Shown: positions 1-7,679, counted from the stretch's first letter. The stretch is 8,041 nt of DNA from Planctomycetaceae bacterium (GCA_002713555.1 PATG01000100.1:11220-19260); one strand, 5' to 3'. A program made the numbers and translations. Notes: generated by a model from the letters alone, not told the origin.

Positions 1-219
1 ATCGAAGATGCAGACCATCTTTCGTTTATTCAAGGAGGTGGTCATGGTGGTTCTCATCCCCATATGGTCCACGAATTCTTGAGCGCGTTGCTTGAGGACC
101 GCGATCCCTGGCCAAATGCAACGACCAGTGCAAACTGGACTTGTGTTGGCATCTGTGCTCACCAGTCTGCACAAAAAGGTGGCGAGATAGTGCACCTGCC
201 CGAATTTACAATGAAGTGA
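1..219 (+). CDS. Gfo/Idh/MocA-family oxidoreductase, C-terminal end (partial)
   Basis: The window opens inside this gene; 72 codons remain before a TGA at 217-219. The residues include a glycine-rich stretch, GGGHGGSHPHMVHEF (12-26), followed by LLEDRDPWPNATTSANWT. This is the pattern near the C-terminus of many planctomycete Gfo/Idh/MocA proteins, where a GSHPH-x-VHEF helix precedes a segment on active-site substitutions ('...RPP-x-DA...'). Members of this family are NAD(P)-dependent oxidoreductases, often acting on sugars, inositols or their derivatives. The NAD-binding Rossmann domain lies outside the window, so neither the cofactor nor the substrate can be judged. The gene lies on the same strand as the large dehydrogenase/cytochrome gene and 48 bases upstream of it, so the two may be co-transcribed. 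The assignment rests on a short tail and family memory, not on a domain search. Confidence 0.72.
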   Translation: MEDADHLSFIQGGGHGGSHPHMVHEFLSALLEDRDPWPNATTSANWTCVGICAHQSAQKGGEIVHLPEFTMK

Positions 220-267
220 TCGTTGTTTGCACACGATGATTTAAAATCACTCTCCTGGTAAAATCAA

Positions 268-3200
268 ATGCGTTTTTCTACACGGCTTGATCAGCTCATA
301 CTCAATGCATGCATCGTCGTGGCTAGCAATTGGTTGCTGGCTGTTCCATGTGTCGTGGCCGAGCCACTGAGAATCCAACTCGACGAACAGGCTCATACTC
401 TTTCTGTTTTCAGACAAGGCACGAACCAATCCATCCTGACTCAGAACGCCAGGCCGGATCATCGGCCCTATCTCCATCCCATTGTCTCTCCGGATGGACA
501 AGGGATTCTCACCCAAAACAGCCCCAACCATCATCCTCATCAGACAGGGATCTATTGGGGTTTTACTCGAGTGAACGGGAGAGATTATTTTCATCATCCG
601 AAAGGGGATTATTGGCGACGTGTTTCACTGAAAATACTGGTACATGAAAGCCGTGGTGAAACAGCACCTGTCCAGTGGCAGACGATCTACGATTTGCTTG
701 ACGAGCAGGGCAAGCCGATCCTGACCGAAACACAAATTTGGACAATGCGCCTCGAAGGGGACTCCACCATTCTCGATCTGCAATGGTCCGGAGAAGCCAA
801 GACGCAAGTCACAATACAGAAATATAAATATGGCGGATTGTTTATCCGTATGCCCTGGCGAGAGGGAATACGAGCTGAGGTTGTCAACGCAGCCAGGAAT
901 CGTAATCTCGAAGCAGAAGGCAAGCGCGCAACTTGGCTTGACCTTGGTATGCAGGTTGACCATCGCGATGATCTCGCACACATTGCCATCTTCGACCACC
1001 CCAAAAACGAAGGGTTTCCACAAGCCTGGCGGGTCGATGGTAATTACGGCGTTGGACCGGCCGTTTCGCGACTAGGTGATGTGACGATCGAAAAAGGCGA
1101 ACACAAGGTTTTTAAATATCAGTTGCGCATTTACACAGGGGCCACCAAGGATCAGGAATTGACCAAGGGGTGGAGCAAATTCAGCGGAGAGTCGAGTACA
1201 GGGGCACTTTGGAAACTGGCACAACAGGAAGGCCGATCAGCCGAGTTTCTTCCTCCCCAACAAGCGGCTGAAGCGATGACCACCCGCAAAGGATTTGAAG
1301 TCAATGTATGGGCTGCAGAGCCAATGATCACACAGCCGATGGGTTTTTGTTGGGATGATCGTGGAAGATTATGGATCGCTGAAAACCGTGATTACGAAAA
1401 TCGAAATGATGGGTTTTCAAACTCCGGGGACAGTCGCATTTTGATATTGGAAGATACCGATCAAGATGGCGTTGCTGATAGCCGCAAGGTTTTTCTGGAA
1501 GGCATTCCTTTTCCCGCTGCGATCGCTGTTGGATTTGGCGGCCTTTGGCTGGGAGCTCCGCCGAACTTGCTATTTGTTCCTGATCGTGACAACGACGACC
1601 GAGCGGATAGGCAAGATATCGAGGTTCGTCTGACGGGTTGGGGTATCCGTGACCGACACGAGACAATAAATAACCTGCATTGGGGGCCAGATGGCTGGCT
1701 TTATGGCTGTCAGGGTTTTGCCACGAACTCTCAAGTCGGCAAACCGGCTCATCCCAAATATACTTTTTCCCAGGAGCACGACTTCACCAAAGACATCGAG
1801 TACGATGGCCCAACTGTAAAAATGAACGGGGGTGTTTGGCGCTATCATCCCACCAAGAAACGTTTTGAAGTTGTCGCACATGGCTTTAGCAATCCTTGGG
1901 GAATCGATTACGACGCAAAAGGGCAGATCTTCATTACGGCATGTGTCATTCCACACCTTTGGCATGTCATACCGGGGGGAATCTATCATCGGCAGGGCGG
2001 CCACCATTTCAATCCCTATGTGTATAGCGACATCCGCACTATCGCCGACCATCGTCATCGTTCAGCCCATGGCGGTGCCCGTGTTTATTTGTCGGATGCG
2101 TTTCCTCAACGCTACCATGGCCAAATCTTTATGGCGAACATTCACGAGCACGCAGTTTTGACCGACCGACTCGAACCCAGTGGATCAGGATTTATTGGAC
2201 GACACGGAGAAGATTTCTTACTTGCCAATAATGCACAATGGGTAGGCTTTGGAATAGAAATTGGTCCCGACGGATCCATTTATGTGCTCGACTGGCACGA
2301 TGCTGATATCTGTGGTGGCGACGTTTTGTATAAAGATACGGGGCGTGTGTTTCGTATTGCGCCAACAGAGTCGCGTGCCAAGTCATGGAAAGACCGTTAT
2401 GCCAACCTGAAGCAATTGTCTGACGATAAATTAGTCGCTCTCCAGAGGAGTCAAAGCGCGTGGCATGCGAGGCGAGCACGTGTCCTCTTACAAGAAAGGG
2501 CTGCCAATCGTGCGATCAATCCGCAGGCAATGGACGCGTTGCGCCAATTGTTGCACTCACACCAGGACATCCATATTCGGCTGCGTGCGATGTGGGCCCT
2601 GCACATTACTGGTGGACTTTCTGCTGAAAAATTGATAACCAGCCTCCACGACCCGGAAGAGTATGTCCGCGCCTGGGCAATTCAATTCCTATGTGAGGAT
2701 GATGGGTTGCAAGACGAAGCTTTCACACAATTTGTTGAGATGGCCAATAGCGATCCCTCGCCAGTCATTCGTCTTTATTTGGCCTCTGCGTTGCAGCGAT
2801 TGGAAGAAAACCAAATATGGGAGATAGCCAGTGCACTCGTCACGCATGAGGAAGATATCCACGATCATAATATTCCAAAAATGCTCTGGTATGGCATCGA
2901 GCCACTTGTCCCAAAGGATCCGATTCGGGCGGTGCAACTTGCACTAGCGAGTAAAATTCCTGCCATCACGCAATATATCGCACGCCGGATGTCTGACGGG
3001 GAGAAACTGGAAAACGTTGTTGCCGCCATTGGGGAGTATCCCCAATCTCGTTACTTGTTGCTTCTGGGGATGCGCGACTCGTTGACCGGAAAACACGATG
3101 TTAAGCCACCACCATCCTGGCAAGAGGTTTACTCCCTCTTGCAGTCAGACGAAGAAAAGATTGCTCAACTTGCACTCCAGTTGGCCCAAACCTTTGGCGA

Positions 3201-4092
3201 CGCTCAGGCTGCGTCGGAATTGTTGTTAACACTGGGCCAAGCGTCAGCGAACATCGAGTCGCGACGAATTGCTTTGCGTCGGCTTTCGCGACGTAAGCAT
3301 CCTGAACTCAAATACAGAATCGTCGAACTACTAGGAGACAACCAGCTGAGGCGTGAGGCAATCCAGGCGATCGCATTTTTCGATGATGATAAGTTGGCAA
3401 ACCAATTGCTCGATCGGTATGCAACACTGACAAGTGAGGAAAAGCTCGATGCAATTCATTCATTGGCATCACGTCAGAGCACGGGGCAAATGCTGACAAA
3501 AGCCATCCAGCGCGGAATAATTCCCAAACAAGACATCCCTGCCTATGTTGCCAGGCTCTTGCGTCGTCTCGTGGGCACTCAGTTTGTCGATGTTTGTGGG
3601 CCACTGGATGAACCAACGGCTAATCAAAAAGCCCTATTTGCCAAATACCGCGCATTGCTTACCGACGATGCGTTGGCAAGCGCCAGTCCAGAGCGTGGGC
3701 AGCAGGTTTTCGCACGTACGTGCATGACTTGCCATAAAATGCACGGTAAAGGGGGCAATATAGGGCCCGACATTACGGGTGCGAATCGTACCAATCTTGA
3801 GTATCTCCTCGGAAATATATTGACCCCAAACGCCGTGATTCAGGACGCCTACAAGATGCATCTTGTGCTTACGGATGAAGGTCGTATCTATAGTGGAATT
3901 CCGGCTGGAGAAACCAACCGCGACTTACTCCTGCGCATCGCTGGCAAAGACAAGCCCGTTGTTTTGCCAAAAGCAAATATCGCATCGCGTGAAATCGCTT
4001 CGGTCTCCATGATGCCAGCTGGAATACTCAGGGGACTGCCAGATAGCGAAGTCCTGGATCTTTTTTCCTACCTAATGGTCCCTTTTTTATGA
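268..4092 (+). CDS. Exported DUF6807 (PmoA-like) + PVC-type dehydrogenase propeller + HEAT-like repeats + cytochrome c fusion protein
   Basis: This is an intact 1274-residue protein. Residues 1-31 look like a Sec signal peptide with a likely cut after VVA. Residues about 32-305 resemble DUF6807/PmoA-like proteins (RPYLHPIVSPDG at 66-77, then a His-rich NHHPHQTGIYWG around 87-98). Residues about 340-700 match the PVC-type membrane-bound dehydrogenase domain, a beta-propeller related to glucose/sorbosone dehydrogenases (MGFCWDDRGRLWIAENRDY at 358-376, NPWGIDYDAKG at 542-552, GFGIEIGPDGSIYVLDW at 660-676). Asp-rich loops at 396-404 and 439-450 could bind calcium. Residues about 710-1100 are helical and repetitive, HEAT-like. 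The C-terminus carries the heme-c motif CMTCH (1152-1156) and a probable axial Met in SMMP (1247-1250), as in the planctomycete/verrucomicrobial heme-binding domain. The likely role is periplasmic oxidation of a sugar-like compound with electron transfer to heme; the substrate is unknown. There is no clear Shine-Dalgarno; the ATG is chosen because the signal peptide starts there. Confidence 0.93.
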   Translation: MRFSTRLDQLILNACIVVASNWLLAVPCVVAEPLRIQLDEQAHTLSVFRQGTNQSILTQNARPDHRPYLHPIVSPDGQGILTQNSPNHHPHQTGIYWGFTRVNGRDYFHHPKGDYWRRVSLKILVHESRGETAPVQWQTIYDLLDEQGKPILTETQIWTMRLEGDSTILDLQWSGEAKTQVTIQKYKYGGLFIRMPWREGIRAEVVNAARNRNLEAEGKRATWLDLGMQVDHRDDLAHIAIFDHPKNEGFPQAWRVDGNYGVGPAVSRLGDVTIEKGEHKVFKYQLRIYTGATKDQELTKGWSKFSGESSTGALWKLAQQEGRSAEFLPPQQAAEAMTTRKGFEVNVWAAEPMITQPMGFCWDDRGRLWIAENRDYENRNDGFSNSGDSRILILEDTDQDGVADSRKVFLEGIPFPAAIAVGFGGLWLGAPPNLLFVPDRDNDDRADRQDIEVRLTGWGIRDRHETINNLHWGPDGWLYGCQGFATNSQVGKPAHPKYTFSQEHDFTKDIEYDGPTVKMNGGVWRYHPTKKRFEVVAHGFSNPWGIDYDAKGQIFITACVIPHLWHVIPGGIYHRQGGHHFNPYVYSDIRTIADHRHRSAHGGARVYLSDAFPQRYHGQIFMANIHEHAVLTDRLEPSGSGFIGRHGEDFLLANNAQWVGFGIEIGPDGSIYVLDWHDADICGGDVLYKDTGRVFRIAPTESRAKSWKDRYANLKQLSDDKLVALQRSQSAWHARRARVLLQERAANRAINPQAMDALRQLLHSHQDIHIRLRAMWALHITGGLSAEKLITSLHDPEEYVRAWAIQFLCEDDGLQDEAFTQFVEMANSDPSPVIRLYLASALQRLEENQIWEIASALVTHEEDIHDHNIPKMLWYGIEPLVPKDPIRAVQLALASKIPAITQYIARRMSDGEKLENVVAAIGEYPQSRYLLLLGMRDSLTGKHDVKPPPSWQEVYSLLQSDEEKIAQLALQLAQTFGDAQAASELLLTLGQASANIESRRIALRRLSRRKHPELKYRIVELLGDNQLRREAIQAIAFFDDDKLANQLLDRYATLTSEEKLDAIHSLASRQSTGQMLTKAIQRGIIPKQDIPAYVARLLRRLVGTQFVDVCGPLDEPTANQKALFAKYRALLTDDALASASPERGQQVFARTCMTCHKMHGKGGNIGPDITGANRTNLEYLLGNILTPNAVIQDAYKMHLVLTDEGRIYSGIPAGETNRDLLLRIAGKDKPVVLPKANIASREIASVSMMPAGILRGLPDSEVLDLFSYLMVPFL

Positions 4093-4096
4093 ATCT

Positions 4097-4660
4097 ATGA
4101 ATAAAGATACTGTTGAACATTCGTCTGACGCTACAGATCTCCTCTACATAGGGTCACCAATCGAAGGAGATTGTATTATTGTGTCGGATAAAACGGCCCT
4201 GCCATTGCGCTGTATAAAAACCAACCAGGCACTATCAGAGGCCGAATATGGTACCCATACGCTTGGCTGGATATCTCCCATGATAAACGTGCTAATCTTT
4301 GCCAGCTTATTCCTTTGGTTTATTTGCTATCACGTTTTTCGAAAAGAATGCCGACTTAAATTCGGCATGAGTGCCTCGATAAGGGCTCGCTACCGATGAA
4401 GAAAAATTATCCGGTGGCTTGGTTTCGTTTTGGGTTGCTACCTGGTTTCGGTATTGTCCTTTACCGCAGAAAAATTCGAGATTGTATTTTTTGGAGGGTT
4501 TGTCTTAATCGTAAGATCCATTGCGTTTCTGATCATGGGGACTTCACCGTTAAAGATTATCAAACATAACGACGATCTCTTTTGGATGCGCGGTTCTGGG
4601 CCAGAATACCTGGCTGGTTTGGAGTCGCAGTTCTATGAAACGCAGCTCTCTGAAACATAG
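4097..4660 (+). pseudogene. Small three-helix membrane protein of unknown function, interrupted by in-frame TGA
   Basis: The gene starts 4 bases after the dehydrogenase stop, so it may be translationally coupled to it; no Shine-Dalgarno is visible. The frame gives 100 residues, then TGA at 4397-4399, then 86 further open codons to TAG at 4658-4660. Before the stop come a soluble segment with LPLRCIKTNQ (36-45) and a hydrophobic helix (58-80). After it, counting through the stop as position 101, come two more hydrophobic helices (about 104-122 and 129-147) and a polar tail (FWMRGSGPEYLAGL). As I recall it, this order (LP-x-RC-x-x-TN motif, membrane helices, ending in a 'W-x-x-G-x-x-PEFL'-like motif) is that of a planctomycete family of unknown function, so the two halves belong together. 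The stop lies in a basic run (RARYR-stop-RKIIRW), where CGA (Arg) changed to TGA would be the simplest lesion. A downstream TTG at 4430 could start a fragment, but I see no support for its use. Readthrough cannot be excluded. Confidence 0.78.
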
Positions 4661-4733
4661 AGCGTCAATGCCGAGTTCAAGGACACTGCCTGTTCAGCGT
4701 CGTGCCAGCCATCGAATTGCGAAGTTCCTAACA

Positions 4734-5198
4734 TCACGCGAGCATCATGATGTATTCGTCCCTTTCTTCGCCATCGACATCAGCAAACGCGCCTTCGCAA
4801 GAAACAGAAAAACCACACTTCTGTAAAACGCGTAATAAAGCCGTGTTGTGCTTTGAGACATGATCGTACAAAGGACGCTTAGTCACTTGTTTTACGAATA
4901 ACGACAAGGCGGCACTGGTAATTCCCTGGCCCCAAAACTTCTTACCAAGCCAGTAGCCAACATTGCATTCGTCAGATTGCTCCCAGCTGACAATATTGCC
5001 GGCGACTTCTCCGCGAAAAACGATCGTTTGGAGAATAGTTGTTGCTGTTCCCATTCATTTTCCCCAGTGTGCCATGAAGGGTTCATAGTCGCGGGATGGA
5101 AAAGCTGCCATTTGAGTTGCTTCGAGATCCAACTGTTGTTCATAAAAAATGTGCAGGTCATCTTTTTCAACATCACGTAATGCAACTTCGAAATCCAT
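4734..5198 (-). pseudogene. GNAT-family N-acetyltransferase (RimJ/RimL-like), interrupted by in-frame TGA
   Basis: On the minus strand an ATG at 5198-5196, preceded by GGAG, opens a frame MDFEVALRDVEKDDLHIFYE... of 47 residues ending in FMAHWGK. TGA follows at 5057-5055, then directly ATG, and the same frame runs 106 residues more to TGA at 4736-4734. Joined, about 154 residues cover a whole GNAT domain: N-terminal strand/helix with LRDVEKDDL, acetyl-CoA loop KFWGQG (87-92), and the C-terminal NTALLRVLQKCGF (118-130). The family joins the FMAHW segment to the 'RTI-x-V-x-G-x-VAG' strand at just this distance, so neither half is a complete enzyme and the gap is a single codon. GNAT enzymes transfer acetyl groups from acetyl-CoA to amines; the acceptor here is unknown. 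Because ATG follows the stop at once (TGAATG), reinitiation could give a separate C-terminal 106-residue piece carrying the CoA loop. The gene converges with the interrupted membrane-protein gene, with 73 bases between them. Confidence 0.85.
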
Positions 5199-5203
5199 AA
5201 GGA

Positions 5204-5207
5204 CTCC
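5204..5207 (-). promoter_or_regulatory. Shine-Dalgarno GGAG for the interrupted acetyltransferase gene
   Basis: On the minus strand GGAG lies five bases before the ATG at 5198. It is the clearest ribosome-binding site in the window and decides the upstream start. It implies that translation was meant to begin at 5198 and not at the ATG at 5054 just after the internal stop. Confidence 0.6.
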
Positions 5208-5430
5208 ATTGGAGAAGCTAAGAATTGCGCCCTAGTCCATTGTCTGGTGGTACCCGATAAGAATAAGACAACCTGGGCAATACGGCCAAGATTTTTCTAT
5301 CTGCGAATTTATCGATAGATGCCGCCCTACCCGGTTGATTTGTACTTCTGCGTAGAGCATGATGATGTCGTCAAGCCAAGGATCTTTTTCGGATGTTTTT
5401 TCGTCCTGCTGAAATCTATTCCGTACTCAT

Positions 5431-7035
5431 ATGCTTTTGGACAACAAACGCGACATGAGAATGTATCGAACCTCCTCTGCTGTGTTACTTCTAGTCGGTC
5501 TATTTCTATGTGGGGCATGCGATGTGCGAGCAGAGACGACGCCACTCGTGGACCACCGCTGCCTGTTCATTACCGATGAGCATGTCCGACACGTGCATCA
5601 GCTCGAGCGGGTTGTCAACCAACCCTTGAAGCTGCCTGGCAACCCCATCATCGAACCTGAGCATCCGTGGGAATCCCGCTATGTCCATCATGCCGGTACC
5701 GTTATGTACGATGAGCAAGCGGCAGTTTTCAAGTACTGGTACACGTCCGGCAGTGACCCGAACGTCGAGCTGAGCTGCGCAGGCGAAAGCTATCCTCATG
5801 GGGCAAGTGTAGTTTGTTACGCAACCTCGAAGGATGGGATTCACTGGGAGAAACCGAAACTCGGCCAGGTGTTGTGTGACGGCTCCGGGGACAACAACAT
5901 CTTGAAGCTTGGCAAATATTCGCCGCAAGGAGTCGCAGTTCTCCACGATCCGAAAGACCCGGACCCACAGCGTCAGTATAAGGCCATTTATTGGGATCAC
6001 GTTCCCATGAAGTTGCGAGATCAGGGCGTGAGTGGCGCACTTGACGGCACTTGGGTCGCTTTTTCTGCAGACGGGGTCCACTGGAAAGATTATGAACACA
6101 ACCCGGTGCTGCGCGGATACAACGACTGCGACCTCAGCATCGTACGGGACCCTCTCTCAAACCGCTACCTCGCCTACGGAAGGTTTGGTTTCAATCGAAC
6201 CATTGCCTGCACGATAAGCTCTGATTTTCTTAACTGGTCGACTCCCAGGCATGTTTTGGAACCAGATCTTCAGGAACCCTCGGGGCCGTGGCCACGGACG
6301 CAGTTTTATGGCATGACGGTCGACCTATACGAGGGCATGTATCTGGGAAGCCTGAAAATCTACCGACCTGGTTCCGATGGCAGAATCGACAGCCAGCTGG
6401 CTGCCAGTCACGACGGGTTCCACTGGCAGCGTGTCGGCGACCGCCAGACGTTCCTGCCGTTGGGGGCATCCGACCAGTGGGACAATGGCATGGTGCGTAC
6501 CGCGCAACAAATCATTACCCGTGGTGATCAACTCTACATTTATTACGGCATGGTTAACGGCCCACACGCTGGTGCACTTTTCCCCGGCGAAGAAATTGAG
6601 CGCAAGCGGCCTAACGCGATTGGCCTGACACAGCTACGACGTGATGGGTTTGTCTCTCTCGATGCTAAAGAGAAGCGTGGGTTTTTTCTCACAAAACCTG
6701 TGATGCTTGACGGGCGTTCGTTGCACCTGAATGTGAAAGTAGCGGCGGGAGGCGAGGCGCGGGTCGTGCTATGCAATCCTTGGGCCTCCCTGGAAGACTT
6801 TCAGGCAACGAGCGAAGACGACATTACGGAATACGGCCAGCCTGGGCATAACGACTACAACCACGACGATGATGGTCGTGTGTTGAAGGATCAGGCATCG
6901 GAACCTATCGCAGGCGACCATACGGATGTCATCGTGAAGTGGCCTGACACCAGCTTGAAACAGTTTGCAGGCAAAGTGGCTGTGCTGCGCATTGAGCTGA
7001 GCAAAGCGAAGATCTACAGTTTCTGGTTCGAGTGA
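5431..7035 (+). CDS. Secreted five-bladed beta-propeller protein, glycosyl hydrolase family 32/43-like
   Basis: This is a 534-residue exported protein. The hydrophobic stretch TSSAVLLLVGLFLCGAC followed by DVRA (about 15-34) is a Sec signal; a cut after VRA fits better than a lipobox, because the residues before Cys30 are not canonical. ATGs at 5455 and 5461 would give a more usual signal length and are good alternative starts; no Shine-Dalgarno separates the three. The mature part shows a blade repeat of the form S-x-D-x-x-x-W: SKDGIHW (133-139), SADGVHW (212-218), SSDFLNW (263-269) and SHDGFHW (326-332). This is typical of the arabinanase/levansucrase/invertase-type propellers common in planctomycetes. 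The end, LRIELSKAKIYSFWFE, matches the usual closing beta-sandwich strand. A His/Asp-rich loop (GHNDYNHDDDGR, 472-483) could bind metal. Glycan hydrolysis or binding outside the cytoplasm is inferred; catalytic acids and substrate cannot be assigned by eye. The next propeller gene, at 7732, resembles its N-terminal region. Confidence 0.85.
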   Translation: MLLDNKRDMRMYRTSSAVLLLVGLFLCGACDVRAETTPLVDHRCLFITDEHVRHVHQLERVVNQPLKLPGNPIIEPEHPWESRYVHHAGTVMYDEQAAVFKYWYTSGSDPNVELSCAGESYPHGASVVCYATSKDGIHWEKPKLGQVLCDGSGDNNILKLGKYSPQGVAVLHDPKDPDPQRQYKAIYWDHVPMKLRDQGVSGALDGTWVAFSADGVHWKDYEHNPVLRGYNDCDLSIVRDPLSNRYLAYGRFGFNRTIACTISSDFLNWSTPRHVLEPDLQEPSGPWPRTQFYGMTVDLYEGMYLGSLKIYRPGSDGRIDSQLAASHDGFHWQRVGDRQTFLPLGASDQWDNGMVRTAQQIITRGDQLYIYYGMVNGPHAGALFPGEEIERKRPNAIGLTQLRRDGFVSLDAKEKRGFFLTKPVMLDGRSLHLNVKVAAGGEARVVLCNPWASLEDFQATSEDDITEYGQPGHNDYNHDDDGRVLKDQASEPIAGDHTDVIVKWPDTSLKQFAGKVAVLRIELSKAKIYSFWFE

Positions 7036-7163
7036 AAATGAAAACTGCTGCCGCTCGCGAACTTTGCCCACTTACACCTTGAATCAGAAATTCCTCCTTG
7101 TAGACTGGCGGAAATCAAACTGTTTTCCGACCTCGTGACCATTTACCAAAGTGAGTAAAGACT

Positions 7164-7499
7164 ATGAAGCAGAAGAATCTTTCAGAAGCCGCTGCCATGG
7201 AGAATCCTCCGGATGTCATTCGTAAGACGCTGGCCTACAATGATGAGGCAATGCTCTGTTATTTCGAACTCAAAAAAGGTGCACAGATCCCTCTGCATAA
7301 TCATCGTGCCAGTCAGATCGGCTACCTGGTCTCCGGTCATGCACGATTTATTGCCGAGAAACCAGAGGACGAATTCGAAGTGAAGGCAGGCGATTCTTAC
7401 GTGCTGGACCCTTATGTCAAGCACGGTACAACAGCCCTGGAAGACTCGGTCTATATTGAGGTCTTCACGCCATCCCGGGATGAGTACAAAGATTTTTGA
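7164..7499 (+). CDS. Small single-domain cupin protein
   Basis: This is an intact 111-residue protein made of one cupin barrel, with no signal peptide, so cytoplasmic. Motif 1 is visible as GAQIPLHNHRASQIGYLVSG (39-58), with metal ligands His45 and His47; Gln51 stands where the classic motif has Glu. Motif 2 is GDSYVLDPYVKHG (76-88), with His87 as the last ligand. The C-terminus VYIEVFTPSRDEYKDF is the common ending of small planctomycete and proteobacterial cupins. Such proteins bind Fe, Mn, Zn or Ni and may be isomerases, dioxygenases, sugar-binding or sensor proteins; the sequence does not decide among them. It lies 128 bases after the propeller gene on the same strand. A weak GTGAG sits upstream of the ATG. 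The position between two carbohydrate-related genes suggests, but does not prove, a metabolic link. Confidence 0.88.
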   Translation: MKQKNLSEAAAMENPPDVIRKTLAYNDEAMLCYFELKKGAQIPLHNHRASQIGYLVSGHARFIAEKPEDEFEVKAGDSYVLDPYVKHGTTALEDSVYIEVFTPSRDEYKDF

Positions 7500-7540
7500 C
7501 CGACGTCCCGAATATCAAGATTCATGCCAGCTGCACACTT

Positions 7541-7602
7541 ATCCCCAGGGTAGCTCGCCAAGCTCGCAACCCTGGGCTCTGAGAATAGAACCCCTGCGGG
7601 GT
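7541..7602. repeat. Palindromic GC-rich intergenic element with two hairpins
   Basis: Two adjacent hairpins can be read directly. The first pairs CCCAGGGT (7544-7551) with ACCCTGGG (7569-7576), a perfect 8-bp stem. Its 17-base loop holds AGCTCGC twice (7552-7558 and 7561-7567). Fourteen bases on, the second pairs ACCCC (7590-7594) with GGGGT (7598-7602) over a TGC loop. From memory, planctomycete genomes carry many intergenic copies of similar 'CCCAGGGT-AGCTCGC-ACCCTGGG' plus 'AACCCC-GGGGTT' elements, so this is probably one member of a dispersed family. The family claim cannot be confirmed here, since only one copy is in the window. It lacks a T-run after either stem, so a simple terminator is unlikely. 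Confidence 0.65.
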
Positions 7603-7679
7603 AAAATGCTGGTTGAGAACAAAGGACAGGCAAAGAGTGACGGGAGTCCTTTTGTGGACTACGGATTTATCCATTCTTT

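Noticed and set aside
1570..2058. 162-codon open frame on the minus strand
   Set aside because: It is antisense to the conserved dehydrogenase domain and has no family features.
4097..5198. UGA recoded as a sense codon across the genome, or selenocysteine insertion
   Set aside because: The oxidoreductase tail, the 1274-residue protein, the propeller protein and the cupin all end at TGA at natural C-termini, and no TGA occurs inside the long genes. Neither interrupted position is a known redox-active Cys/Sec site, and I saw no obvious SECIS-like stem after the stops.
4892..5209. 105-codon minus-strand frame starting upstream of the acetyltransferase
   Set aside because: It is a different frame over the same DNA; the GNAT motifs and the GGAG-supported start are in the frame beginning at 5198.
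5502..5520. Lipoprotein signal (Cys30) in the propeller protein
   Set aside because: The residues before Cys30 are L-C-G-A, without a fitting hydrophobic residue at -3, and a standard signal-peptidase I site (VRA) follows closely.
5319..5579. Possible small gene before the propeller gene
   Set aside because: It overlaps the signal-peptide region of the propeller gene in another frame and has no recognisable domain. The stretch 5208-5430 otherwise shows only weak AT-rich sequence, with a 6-bp inverted repeat (TCTATC/GATAGA near 5297-5320).
5506..6099. 197-codon open frame on the minus strand
   Set aside because: It lies wholly opposite the propeller gene, whose protein has clear repeats and a signal peptide; the minus translation shows no recognisable motif.
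7544..7576. Rho-independent terminator for the cupin gene
   Set aside because: The stem is good, but the loop is 17 bases and no T-run follows; it looks more like a REP-type palindrome.
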